Part shown: in pieces, positions 51,201 through 64,000 of the stretch
Numbering within the stretch: position 1 is the stretch's first letter
How the letters are laid out: the number at the start of each line of letters is the position of its first letter
NCBI RefSeq assembly: GCF_029168945.1
Contig: NC_083602.1
Span: 47,367,442 to 47,431,441 of the forward strand
Direction: 5' to 3'
Source of the DNA: Cannabis sativa
Taxonomy: Eukaryota > Streptophyta > Magnoliopsida > Rosales > Cannabaceae
DNA: 64,000 nt
The notes under the pieces: generated by a model
Database searches by the model: none
Told to the model about the DNA's origin: nothing
What the model saw: the letters and a program-made list of their open reading frames with translations, nothing else
Made by a program: the position numbers and the translations under genes

Positions 51201-54200
51201 GGGATCTGAATACGAAACTGGACTCGGACCAAGACCCAGACTAGGGTCGAAATGCTGGACCTAGATCTGATCCGAAATCCTGACCAAGACCCAAACTTGG
51301 ACCCGCACTCGGAACCCGAACTTGGACCTGGACCCGAACCTAGACCCAGATCGGGGTCCAGACCTAGACAAAAACCCGGATACAAACTCGTAGTCGAACT
51401 CAAACACCCACACCTAGAATCATACCAAAAGCTAGACCCAGACCCGGAGCCAACTCGAACCCAGACCAGGATCAGAACCAAGCACTTAGACCCAGAACCG
51501 AATCCAGACTCAGATCGGGATTGGAACTTGGGACTCGGACCCAACCTAGACCAAGACCCAGGACTCGAACCCACACCCGAAGCCTGATTTGGACCTAGAT
51601 TGAAATAAAGACCCGAACCCAAACTAAACCAGGACTCGAACTCCGACCTGAACTCAAACCCAAACTTGAACAAAGAATCGCAAATAGAACTAGAACCGAA
51701 CTAGGACTAGGACAAGGACCAGGACTTAACGCCAAACCCGAACCAAGATCAAAACCCAGATAGAGACCTAAACCCGAAACGACACTAAGACTCGAACCCG
51801 AACCTTGACAGGGACCCAAACTCACAGAATAACCAGGACCTAGACCCATAATCAAGATAGAGACCTCGAAACAGAACCAGGACCGGGACCTAGTACCCGA
51901 CTCAGACCTGAAATTCAACCTAGGCCCCAGCTCATGACCCGGCACAAGAAATGGAACCAGACTGGGACCCGAGATTGGGATCCGTATCTGGACCCAGGGC
52001 TTGGACAAAACCCAGTCCCAAACCCAAAAGTGGACGCGAACCCGTACCTTGTGACCCAAAATTGGAAGTTGATCGGGACTGGAACTAGGACTTGGACTTG
52101 GAATCATAATTGAAATTGGACCTAGATCCAGAACCGTAACCGGACCAAAACTCCAAATTAGACCTAGACCCGAATTGGGAGCTGGACCTGGATCCCAACC
52201 CAAACATGGACTCGGGACCCGAACCCGAACCTGAACTCAAACCCAAACATGGAACCAGTCTACGGACACAGAACCAGGGTCAGGACCTAGAACCGCACCC
52301 CAATATAGATCCAGAACCCAAACTCAGAAATGGGACCTGGGACCTGAACCAGAAAAGGACCGACACCCGTGACAGTGATCTAGATCTTGACTCGGGATTC
52401 GGGTAAGGGGCCCTTGGATAGACCAGTAGTCGGTGTCTAGTTCTGGGACTCAGACTAGGACCAGAACCCAAACAAAGAACAAAACCAGAACCCAGACCTA
52501 GACCTGGGACCCAAAATTAGAACTTGAACTAGAATCGCCGAACCAGGACCCTAGAACAAGACTAGGACTTTGACCAGGACCGGACCGAGACCTAGAACCG
52601 AACACAGACCTAGCCTCAGACCCAAACTGAGACTGTAACTCCGGCCCAGACACAGTCGTTTACCCAGACAAGAACTGAGACCTAGACCTGAACCTAAATC
52701 TGGGACCCGATCCCAAACCCAGACTTGGACATAGATAGGGATTCGGATACGAAACTGGACTCGGACAAAGACCCAGACTGGGATCGAAATGCTGGACATA
52801 GATCTTGACCGAGATCCTAACCCAGACCTAAACTTGGACCCGCACTCAGGACCCGAACTTGAACCTGGAAACGAACCTAGACCGGGATCAGGGTCCAAAC
52901 CTGGACACAAACCCGGACACAGATTCGGACCCGAACTCAAACACCCACACCTAGAATCAGACCAAAAGGTAGACCTGGACCCGGACCCAACTCGAACATA
53001 GACCAGGATAAGAACCAAGGACTTACACCCAGAATTGTATCCAACCTCAGATCGAGATTGAAACTTGGGACTCGGACCCAACATAGACCAAGACCCAGGA
53101 CGCGAACCCACACTCAGAGCCTGATCCGGACCTAGACTGAAATCAGGACCAGAACCCAAACTGAGACCAGGACTCGAACTCCGACCCGAACTCAAACCCA
53201 AACTCGAACTCAAAATCGCAAATGGAACTAGAACCGAACTAGGACTAGGACGAGGACCAGGACCTAAACCCAAACCTGAACCCAGATCAAAACCCAGACA
53301 GAGACCTAAACACGAAACGACACTAAGACTCGAACCCAAACCTAGACTGGGACCCAAACCCACACAATAACCGGGACCTGGACCCAGAATCACGATAGAG
53401 ACCTGGGAAACAGAACTAGGATCGGTACCTACTACCCGACTCGAACCCGAACTTGAACCTAGGACCCAGCTCGTGACCCGACACTAGAAATGGAACCAAA
53501 ATTGGACTCGAGATTGGGATACGGATCTGGACCGAGGGCTTGGACAAAACATGTAGTCGGTGTCTGGACTTATGACAGAGCCTTGGACACGAACCCTGAA
53601 AAGGACCCAAACCCAAACCCGGACATGAACCCAGTCCCAAACTCAAAAGTGGACCTGAACCCGTACCCTGTGATTGAAAATTTGAACCAAAAGAGGAAGT
53701 TGACTGGGACTGGAACTAGGACATGGACTTGGAATCATAATTGAAATTGGACCTTGATCCAGAACCGTAATCGGACCAGGACCCAAACTCCAAATCAGAC
53801 CTAGAACCGAATTGGGAGCCGGACCCGGATCCCAACCCAAACCTTGACTCGGGACCCGAACCCGAACCTGAACTCAGACCCAAACATGGAACCAGACTAG
53901 GGACACAGAACCAGGGTCGGGACCTAGAACCGCACCCCAGTCTCGATCCCGAACCCAAACTCAGAAATGGGACCTATGACCTGAACTAGAACCAGACCGA
54001 GACCCGTGACAGTGATCCAGATCTTGACTCGAGATTCGGGTAACGGGGCCTCAAACAGACCAGTAGTCGGTGTCTAGATCTTGGACTGAAAATAAGAATC
54101 GAACCTAGACTAAGAACCAAACCCGAACCAAGACCTAGACTTGGGACCCAAAATTAGAACCTGAAAATAATTCGCCGAACTAGGTCCCTAGAACAAGACT

Positions 54201-56462
54201 GGGACCGTGACCAGGGTCCGGACCCAGACCTAGAACCGAACATAGACATAGCCTCAGACCCAAACTGAGACTGGAACTCGGGCCCGGACACGGTCATGTA
54301 CCCAGACCAAAACTGAAACCCGGACCTGGACCTAAATCTGGGACCGATCCCAAAAACAGACTTGGACCTAGATAGGGATCCGGATACAAAACTGGACTCA
54401 GACCAAGACCTAGACTGGGATCGAAATGCTTAACCTAGATCTTGACCGAGATCCTAACCCAGACCCAAACTTGGCCCGTACTCAGGACCCAAACTTGGAC
54501 CTCGAAACGAACCTAGACTTAGATCAGGGTCCAGACCTGGACACAAACCCGGACACAAACTCGGACCCGAACTCAAACACCCACACCTAGAATCAGACCG
54601 AAAGGTGGACCTGGACCCGGACCCAACTCGAACACAGACTCGGATCAGAACCAAGGACTTACACCCAGAACTAAATCCAATCTCAGATCGGGATTGGAAC
54701 TTGGGACTCGAACCCAACCTAGACCAAGACTCAGGATGCGAACCCACACTCAGAGCCTGATCTGGACCTAGACTGAAATCAGGACCCAAACCCAAACTCA
54801 GACTAGGACTCGAACTCCGACCCGAACTCAAACCCAAACTCGAACTCAAAATCGCAAATGGAACTAGAGCCGGACTAGGACTAGGACGAGGACCAGGACC
54901 TAAACCCAAACCCGAACCCAGATCAAAACCCAGACAGAGACCTAAACCCGAAACGACACTAAGACTCGAACACAAAATCTAGAATGGGACCCAAACCCAC
55001 ACAATAACCAGGACCTGGACCCAGAATAAGAATAGAGACCTGGAAACAGAACTAGGATCAGGACCTACTACCCGACACAGACCCGAACTTGAACCTAGGA
55101 CCCAGCTCCAGACCCGGCACCAGAAATGGAACCAGACTGGGACCCGAGATTGGGATTTGGATCTGGACCCAGGGCTTGGACAAAACCCGTAGTCGGTGTC
55201 TGGATTTATGACCCAGCCTTGGACCCGAACCCTGACAAGGACCTGAACCCCCACCCGAACATGAACCCAGTCCCTAACCCAAAAGTGGACCCGAACCCGT
55301 ACCCTGTGACCCAAAATCGGAACCAAAAGCGGAAGTTGACCAGGACTGAAACTTGGACTTGGACTTGGAATCATAATTGAAATTGGACCTTGATCCAGAA
55401 CCGTAACTGGACCAGGACCCAAACTCAAAATCAGACCTAGAACGGAATTGGGAGCCGGACCCGGATCCCAACCCAAACCTGGACTCGGGACCCGAACCCG
55501 AACCTGAACTCAGACCCAAACATGGAACCATGCTACGGACAAAGAACCACGGTCAGGACCTAGAACCACACCTCAGTCTCGATCCCGAACCCAAACTCTG
55601 AAATGGGACCTGGAAGCTGAACCAAGACCCAGACTGGGATCAAAATGCTCGACCTAGATCAGGACCGAGAACCCTACCCAGACCCAAACTAGGACCCGCA
55701 CTCGGGACCTGAACTTGGACCTCGACCCGAACCTAGATCCAAATCAGGGTCAGACCTGGACACAAACCCGGACACAAACTCGGACCCAAACTCAAACACC
55801 CACACCTAGAATCAGACCCAAAGCTAAACCCGGACGCGGACCCAAACTCGAATTGAGACAAGGATTAAAACCAAGGACTAAGACCCAGAACTTAATCCAG
55901 ACTCAGATCGGGATTGGAACTTGGGACTCGGACCCAACCTAGATCAAGACCCAGGACGCGAACCCACATCCAGAGCCTGATTTGGACCTAGACTGAAATC
56001 CGGACCCAAACCCAAACTACGACCATGACTCAAACTCCAACCCGAACTCAAACCCAAACTCGAACTTAGAATTGCAAATAGAACTAGAACCGAACAAGGA
56101 TCAGCGCCAGTACCTAAACCCAAACCCGAACCCAGATCAAAACCCAGACAGAGACCTAAACCCGAACAAAGACTAGGACTCGCACCCGAACCTTGACCGA
56201 TACCCAAACCCACACAATAACTGGGACGTGGACCCAGAATCATGATAGGGACCTGGGAAACAGAACTACGACCAGGACGTAGCACCCGACCAAGACCTTA
56301 ACTTGAACCTAGGACCGAGCTCGTGACTCGGCACCAAAAATGGAATCAGACTGGGACCCGAGATTGGGATCCAGATCTGGACCCAGGGCTTTGACAAAAC
56401 TAGAAGTCGGTGTCAGGATTTGGGAACCAGCCCGTGACCCAAATACTAACAAGGATCAAACC

Positions 56463-56558
56463 ACACCCGGACCTGAACCCAGTCCCAAACCCAAAAGTGG
56501 ACCCGAACCCACACCCGGACCTGAACCCAATCCAAAACCTAAAAGAGGACCCGAACCC
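56463..56558 (+). repeat. 48-bp tandem duplication inside a satellite unit
   Basis: ACACCCGGACCTGAACCCA starts at 56463 and recurs at 56511, with the following AAACCCAAAAGTGG-type sequence repeated in diverged form. The period of 48 bp is eight hexamers. Confidence 0.8.
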
Positions 56559-59500
56559 GTACCTTGTGACCCAAAATTGGAACCAAAATGAGAATTTGAT
56601 CGTGATTGGAACTAGGATTTGGACATGGAATCATAATTGAAATTGGCCCTAGATCCAGAACCATAACTAGACAAGGACTCGGACTCCAAATAAGACCAAG
56701 ACCCGAATTGGGAGCCGGACCCAGATCCAAACCAATTCCTTGACTCGGGACCTGAACCCGAACTCAGAAATGGGACCTAGGACCTGAACCAGAACAAGAC
56801 CTGAACTCAAACCAAAACATGGAACCATGCTAGGGACAAAGAACCATGGTCGGGACCTCGAACCGCACCGCAGTCTCGATCCCAAACCCAAACTCAGAAA
56901 TGGGACCTAGGACCTGAACCAGAACAAGACCGAGACCCGTGACAGTGATGGGACCTAGACCAGAAGTCGGTGTCTAGATTTGGGACTCAGACTAGGACCA
57001 GAACCCAGACGAAGAACACAACCCGAACCTAGACCTTGACCTGGGACCAAAAATTAGAACCTAAACAAGAATCGCCGAACTAGGATCCTAGAACAAGACT
57101 AGGACCGTGACTGAGACCCTAACACAGACACGGTCGTGTACCCATAGCGGAATTGAGACCCGGACTTGGACCTAAATTTGGGATATGATCCCAAACAAAG
57201 ACTTGGACCTAGATAGGGATCCGGATACAAACCTGGACTCGGACCAAGACCCAGACTGGGATCGAAATGCTGGACCTAGATCCGGACCGAGATCCGGACC
57301 CAAAACCAAACTTGTACTCGTACTCAGGACCCAAACTTGGACCTGGACCCGAACGTAGACCCAGATCGGGATCCAGACTTGGACACAAACTCGGACACGG
57401 ACTCAGACCCGAACTCAAGCACCAACACCTAGAATCAGACCCAAAGATAGACCCGGACACGGACCCAAACTCATACCCAGACCAGGAGCAGAACCAAGGA
57501 CTTAGACCCAGAACTGAATCCAGACTCACATCGGGATTGGAACTTGGGACTCGAACCCTACCTAGACCAAGACCCAGGACGCGAACCCGGAGCCTCATCT
57601 GGACCTAGAATGAAATCAGAACCCGAACCCAAACTCAGACGAGGACTCGAACTCCGACCCGAACTCAAACCCAAACTCGAACTCAGAATCGCAAATGGAA
57701 CTAGAACCGAACCAGGACTAGGACCAGGACCAGGACCTAAACCCAAACCCGAACCCAGATCAAAACCCAGATAGCGACCTAAACCCGAACCGAGACTAGG
57801 ACTCGAATTCGACTCTAGACCGGGACACAAACCCACACAATAATCGGGACCTGGCCCTAAAATCAGGATAGGGACCTGGGGAAACAGAACTAGAACCGAG
57901 ACCTAGTACCCGACCCATACTCAAACTTGAACCTAGGACCTAGCTCTTGACCCGGCACAAGAAATGGAACTAGACTGGGACCCGAGATTGGGATCCGGAT
58001 CTGGAAACTAGGCTTTAAGAAAACCCGTAGTTGGTGTGTGGATTTGGTACCCAGCCCTTGACCCGCACCCTGACAAGGACCCGAACACACACCTGGACCT
58101 GAACCCAGTCCCAAACCCAAAAGTGGACCCAACCCGTACCCTGTGACCAAAAATTTGAACAAAAATCGAATGTTGACCAGGACTGGAACTAGGACTTGGA
58201 CTTCGAATCATAACCGAAATGGGACCTATATCCAGAACCATAACCGGACCAGGACCCGGACTCCAAATCAGACCTAGACCCGCATTGGGGATCGCAACCC
58301 AAACTTGGACTCGAGACCCAAACCCGAAACTGAACTTAGACCAAAACATGGAGCCAAACTAGGGACACAGAACCAGGGTCTGGATCTAGAACCGCACCCA
58401 AGTCTCGATCCCGAACCCAAACTCAGAAATTTGACTTGGGACCTGAACAATAACCAGACCGAGACACGAGACCCGTGACAGTGATCTAGATCTTGACTCG
58501 CGATTTAGGTAACGAGGCCTTGAACAGACCAGTAGGCGGTGTCTAGATCTGGGACTCAAACTAGGACCCAGACCTAGACTTGGGACCCAAAATTAGAAGC
58601 TGAGCAAGAATCGCCGAACCAGGACCCTAGAACAAGATTAGGATCGTGACAAGGACCCTGACCCAGACCTAGAACCCAACACAGACCTAGTCTCAGACCA
58701 AAACTGAGACCCGGACCTGGAACTAAATCTGGGACCCGATCCCAAAAACAAACTTGGACCTAGATAGGGATCCGGATACGAAACTTGACTTGGACAATGA
58801 CCAGACTGGGATCGAAATGCTGGACCTAGATCTAGACCGAGATCACGACCTAGACCCAAACTTGGACCCGTACTCGGGATCCGAACTATGACGTAGACCC
58901 GAACCTAGACCCAGATCGGGGTCCAGACCTAGACACAAACCCAAACACAAACTCAGAGCTGAACTCAAACACCCATACATAGAATCATACCAAAAGCTAC
59001 ACCTGGACACAACTCGAACCCAGACCAGGATCAGAACCAAGGACTTAGACCCAGAACTTAATCCAAACTCAGATCGGGATTGGAACTTGGGACTCAGACC
59101 CAACCTAGACCAAGACCCAGGACGCGAACCCACACCCGGAGCCTGATCTTGACCTAGACTTAAATCAGGACCCGAACCCAAACTCAGATCAGTACTCGAA
59201 CTCTGACTCGAACTCAAACCCAAACTCGAACTCAAAATCGCAAATGGAACTAGAATCGAACTAGGTCTACGACCTAAACCCAAACCTGAACCCAGATCAA
59301 AACCCAGACAGAGACCTAAACCCGAACCGAGACTAGCACTCGAACCCGAACGTAGACCGGGACGCAAACCCACACAATAACCGGGACTTGGACCTAGAAT
59401 AAGGTTAGGGACGTGGGAAACAGAACTAGGACCCGGACCTAGTACTCGACCCATAACCGAACTTCAACATAGGACCCAGATCGTGACCCGGCACTAGAAA

Positions 59501-59687
59501 TGGAACCAGATTATGACCCGGATCTTGACCCAGAGCTTGGACAAAACCTTTAGTCGGTGTTTGAATTTAAAACCCAGCCTTGGACCCGAACCCTGACAAG
59601 GACCCGAACCCACACCTTGACCTGAACCCAGTCCCTAACCCAAAAGAGGACCCGAACCCGTACCCTGTGACCTAAAATTGGAAGTTC

Positions 59688-59722
59688 ACTGAGAGTGCAA
59701 TTCCAAGTTCTAAGTGTGGATT
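59688..59722 (+). mobile_element. 35-bp Copia LTR scrap, inverted, at a satellite rearrangement
   Basis: ACTGAGAGTGCAATTCCAAG followed by TTCTAAGTGTGGATT is the reverse complement of LTR sequence at 44030-44064 (and of the matching part of both intact LTRs). It lies between GGAAGTTC and a satellite segment that repeats about 150 bp of unit already present just upstream, so it looks like filler DNA copied in during repair. It carries the AGAACTTGG variant found in the right LTR and in the truncated LTR, not the AGACCTTGG of the left LTR. Confidence 0.85.
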
Positions 59723-61375
59723 TGGGACCAAACCCTGGACCCGAACCCGAACAAGGCCCCGAACCCACACCCGGACCTGAACCCTGTCCCAAACCCAAAA
59801 GTGGACCCGAACCCGTACCCTGTGACCCAAAATTGGAACCAAAATCGGAAGTTGACCGGGACTGGAACTAGGACTTTGACTTGGAATCATAACTGAATAT
59901 GACCTAGATCCAGAACCGTAACCCGACTAGGACCTGGACTCCAAATCAGACCTGGACCCGAATTGGGAGCCGGACCCGGATCCCAACCCAAACCTGGACT
60001 CGAGACCCAAACTCGAACCTGAACTTACACCCAAACATGGAGCCAGACTAATGACACAAAACCAGGGTCTGGACCTAGAACCGCACCCCAGTCTCCATCC
60101 CGAACCCAAACTCAGAAATTGGACCTGGTACCTAAACCAGAACCAGACAGAAACCCGTGACAGTGATCCAGATCTTTACTAGGTATTTGGGTAACGGGAC
60201 CTGGAACAAACCAGTAGGCGTGGTCTAGATCTGGGACTCATAGTAGGACCAGAATCAAGACGAACAACCAAACCCGAACCCAGACCTAGACGTGGGAACC
60301 AAAATTAGAACCTGAACAAGAATCGCCGAACCAGGACCCTAGGACAAGACTAGGACCGTGACCAGGACCCGGAACCAGACCTAGAACAAAACACAGACGT
60401 AGCCTCAGTCCCAAACTGAGACTCGAACTCAGGCCCGGACACAGTCGTGTACCCACACCGGAACTCAGACCCTGACCTAGACTTAAATTTGCGACCCGAT
60501 CACAAACACCGACTTGGACCTAAATAGGGATCCGGATACGAAACTGGACTCGAACCAAGAACCAAACTGGGATCGAAATGCTGCAAAAAGATCTGGACCG
60601 AGAACCCGACCCAGACCCAAAGTTGGACCCGCACTCGTGACCCGAACTTGGACCTGGACCCGAACGTAGACCTAGAAAGGGGTCAAGACCTGGAGACAAA
60701 CCTGGACACAGACTCGGACCCAAACTCAAAAACCCACACCTAGAATCATACCAAAAGCTAGACCCGGACACGGACCCGGCCCCAACTCGAACCCAGACCA
60801 GGATCAAAACCAAGAACTTAGACCCAGAACTGAATCTAGACTCAAATCGGGATTGGAACTTGGGACTCGGACCCAACCTAGACAAAGACCCAGGACGCGA
60901 ACCCACACCCGGAGCCTGATCTTGACCTAGTTTAAAATCAGGACCCGAACCCAAACTCAGACACGGACTCAAACTCTGACTCGAACTTAAGCCCAAAATC
61001 GAACTTAGAATCGCAAATGGAACTAGAATCGAACTAGGACTAGGACCAGTACCTAAACCCAAACCCGAACCCAGATCAAAACCCAGACACAGACCTAAAC
61101 CCGAACCGAGACTAGCACTCGAACCCGAACATAGATCGTGACCTAAACCCACACAATAACGGGGACTTTGACCTAAAATGAGGATAGATACCTGTGAAAC
61201 AGAACTAGGACCGGGACGTAGTACCCGATCAAGACCCAAACTTGAACCTAGGACCCAGATCGTGACCCTGCACCAGAAATGGAACCAGACTGGGACCCTA
61301 GATCGGGACCTGGATTTGGACCGAGGGCTTGGACAAAACCTGTAGTCAGTGTTGGATTTAAAACCCAGCCTTGGA

Positions 61376-61411
61376 CCCGAACCCTGATAAGGACCCGAAC
61401 CCTGACAAGGA
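61376..61411 (+). repeat. 18-bp tandem duplication inside a satellite unit
   Basis: CCCGAACCCTGATAAGGA is followed directly by CCCGAACCCTGACAAGGA. The period is three hexamers. Confidence 0.8.
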
Positions 61412-64000
61412 CCCGAACCCAGACCCAAACCTGAACCAAAGCTTTAACCCAAAACAGGACCCGAACCCGTACCCTGTAACCCAAAATTGGAACCAAAACT
61501 GGAAGTTGGTCGGGACTGGAACTAGGGCTTGGACTTGGAATCATAACTGAAATTGTACCTAGATCCAAAACCGTAACCGGACCAGGACCCGGACTACAAA
61601 TTAAAACTAGACCCGAATCGGGAGCCGTACCCGAATCCCAACCCAAACCTGGACTCGGGACCTTAACCCGAACCTGAACTCAGACCCAAACATGGAACCA
61701 GACTAGGGACACAGAACCAGGGTCGGGACCTAGAATCGCACCCCAGTCTCGATCGTGAACCCAAACTAAAAAATGGGACCTGGGACCTAAACCAGAACTA
61801 GACCGAGACCCGTAGGCGGTGTCTAGATCTGGGACTCAAACTAGGACCAAAACCAAACCCGAACCCAGACCTAGACTTGGGACCCAAAATTAGAACCTGA
61901 ACAATAATCACCGAACCAGGACCCTAAATAAGAATCCCAAACACAGACTTGGACCTAGATAGGGATCCGGATACGAACCTGGACACGGAACAAGACCCAG
62001 ACTGGGATTGAAATGCTTGACCTAGATCTGGACCGAGATCCTGACCCAGAACCAAACTTGGACCCGCACTTGGGACCCGAACTTGGACCTGGACCCGAAC
62101 CTAGACCCAGATCGGGGTCCAGACCTGGACACAAACCCGGACACAGACTCGGACCCGAACTCAAACACCCACAACTAGAATCAGACCCAAAGGTAGACCC
62201 GGACCCGGACCCAACTCAAACCCAGACCAGGATCAGAACCAAGGTCTTAGACCAAGAACTGAATCCAGACTCAGATCTGGATTGGAACTTGGGACTCGGA
62301 CCCAACCTAGACCAAGACCCAGGAAGCGAACCCACACCATGAGCCTAATTTGGACTTAGACTGAAATCTGGATCCGAATCCAAACTCAGACCATTACTCG
62401 AACTCCGACCCGAACTCAAACCCAAACTCGAACTCAAAATCCGAACGCAGGACCAGGACCTAAGCCCAAACCCGAACGCAGATCTTAACTTGAACCTAGG
62501 ACCCAGCTCGTGACCCGGCACCAGAAATGGAACCAGACTGGGACCCGAGATTGGGATTCGGATCTGGACCCACGGCTTGGACAAAACCCAAAGTTGGTGT
62601 CAGGATTTGGGACCCAGCCCTGGAGCCGAACCCACACCTGGTACTGAACCCAGTCCCGAACCCAAAAGTGGACCTGAACCCGTACCATGTGACCCAAAAT
62701 TTGAACCAAAATCAGAAGATGACTGGGACTGGAACGAGGATTGGGACTTGGAATCATAATTGAAATTGGACCTAGATCCAGAACCGTAACCGGACCAGGA
62801 CCCGGACTCCAAATAAGACCTAGACCCGAATTGGGAGCCGGACCAAGATCCCAACCCAATCTTGAGACCGAAAATTAGAACCAGAACAAGAATCGCGGAA
62901 CCAGGATCATGAACTAGAATCCTAAACACAGACTTGGACCTAGATAGGGATCCGGATACGAAACTGGACTCGGACCAAGACCCAGACTGGGATCGAAATG
63001 CTGGACCTAGATCTGGACCGAGATCCTGACCCAGACCCAAACTTTGACCCGCACTCGAGACCCGAACTTGGACATAGACCTGAACCTAGACCCAGATCCG
63101 GGTGCAGACCTGGACACAAACCCAGACACAGACTCGAACCCGTACTCAAATACCCACACCTAGATTCAGACCAAAAGCTTGACCCGGACCCGGACCCAAC
63201 TAGATACCAGACCAGGATAAAAACCATGGACTTAGACCCAGAACTCAATCCAGACTTAGATCGGGATTGGAACTTGGGTCTCGGACCCAACCTAAACCAA
63301 GACCCGGAGCCTGATCTGGACCTAGACTGAAATCAGGACCCGAACCCAAACTCAGACCAGGACTCGAACTTTGACTCGAACTCAGAATCGTAAATGGAAC
63401 TAGGATCGAAATAAGACTAGGACCAAGACGAGGACCTAAACCCAAACCCGAACCCTGACCAAAATCCAGAAAGAGACCTAAACCCGAACCGACACCAAGA
63501 CTCGAACCCAGACCTACACCGGGACCCAAACCGACACAATAACTGGGACCTGGACCCAGAATCACTATAGGGACCTGGGAAACTTAAATAGGCCTGAGAC
63601 CTAGTACCTGACCCAGACCTGAACTTAAACCTAGGACCCACCTCGTGACCCTGCACCAGAAATGGAAACAGACTGGGACCCGAGATTGGGATCTGGATCT
63701 GGACCTAGGGCTTGGACAAAACCCGTAGTCGGTGTCTGGATTTGGGACCCAGCCCTGGACCCGAATCCTAATAAGGATTCGAACCCACACCCGAACTTGA
63801 ACCCAGTCCCAAACCTAAAAGTGGACCCGAACCCGTACCCTGTGACCCAAAATTGGAACAAAAACTGAAAGTTGACCGGGACTTGAACTAGGACTTGGAC
63901 TTGGAATCATAACTGAAATTGGACCAAGATACAGAACCGTAACCGGACCAGGACTCGAACTCAAAATCTGACCTAGAACCGAATCGGGAAGCGGACCCGG

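Larger units (their letters stand above)
44941..64000 (+). repeat. RRACYY-hexamer satellite, block 5
   Basis: This is the longest uninterrupted stretch, all in the same orientation, running off the right end of the window. Anchors lie at about 46348, 47131, 48447, 50059, 51678, 53216, 54852, 56072, 57689, 59238, 61011, 62440 (truncated) and 63388. Full-unit spacings are 1612, 1619, 1636 and 1617 bp. Deletion junctions are visible near 46490, 46730, 55618, 56949, 61925, 62440 and 62868. Only one foreign scrap was found (59688-59722). No genes. Confidence 0.95.

Noticed and set aside
60520..61428. Long minus-strand open frame (302 codons, Gly/Ser/Leu/Pro-rich) that could look like a repetitive structural protein
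   Set aside because: It is one of many such frames, all low complexity and explained by the stop-free frames of the RRACYY hexamer. Start and end shift from unit to unit, and it has no signal peptide or known domain.

Overview
This is non-genic nuclear DNA of a flowering plant, almost certainly a eudicot. The evidence is a Copia-type LTR retrotransposon primed by initiator Met-tRNA, a plant hAT transposon with a BED/hATC transposase, and a nuclear copy of plastid 23S rDNA. The LTR terminus resembles Copia families I associate with Rosales (hop/hemp relatives), but that is a weak impression. I see no intact host gene.

About 47 kb of the 64 kb is one satellite, always in the same orientation. 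It is built from a degenerate hexamer of the form RRACYY (GGACCT, GAACCC, AGACTC and so on), so it alternates three purines with three pyrimidines. The hexamers form a non-uniform unit of about 1.6 kb: successive copies of the anchor TCGCAAATGGAACTAGAACC are repeatedly 1594-1636 bp apart, and many shorter spacings reflect internal deletions. Units sharing private variants and private deletions recur in the same order far apart (3.5-7.9 kb with 46.7-51.2 kb; 1.1-3.0 with 15.0-16.9; 8.8-10.3 with 32.3-33.8), so multi-kilobase blocks were amplified. The many low-complexity open frames on both strands follow from the hexamer and are not called as genes.

Layout: satellite 1-7930; plastid 23S fragment 7931-8291; satellite 8292-21603; Copia element 21604-31627 read right to left, with two 1910-bp LTRs, a CACAG target duplication, PBS, PPT and a badly decayed pol; satellite 31628-37202; hAT element 37203-41469 with an 8-bp target duplication, short TIRs, G-rich subterminal regions and a broken multi-exon transposase; satellite 41470-43983; truncated LTR of the same Copia family 43984-44940; satellite 44941-64000, with a 35-bp inverted LTR scrap at 59688-59722.

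The window is best read as heterochromatin in which a fast-evolving satellite accumulates insertions. The least ordinary points are the purine/pyrimidine-alternating architecture of the satellite, its block amplification with recurrent breakpoints, the contrast between similar LTRs and a dead pol in the Copia element, and an array of TTAG-loop hairpins inside that element. All alignments and counts were made by eye.
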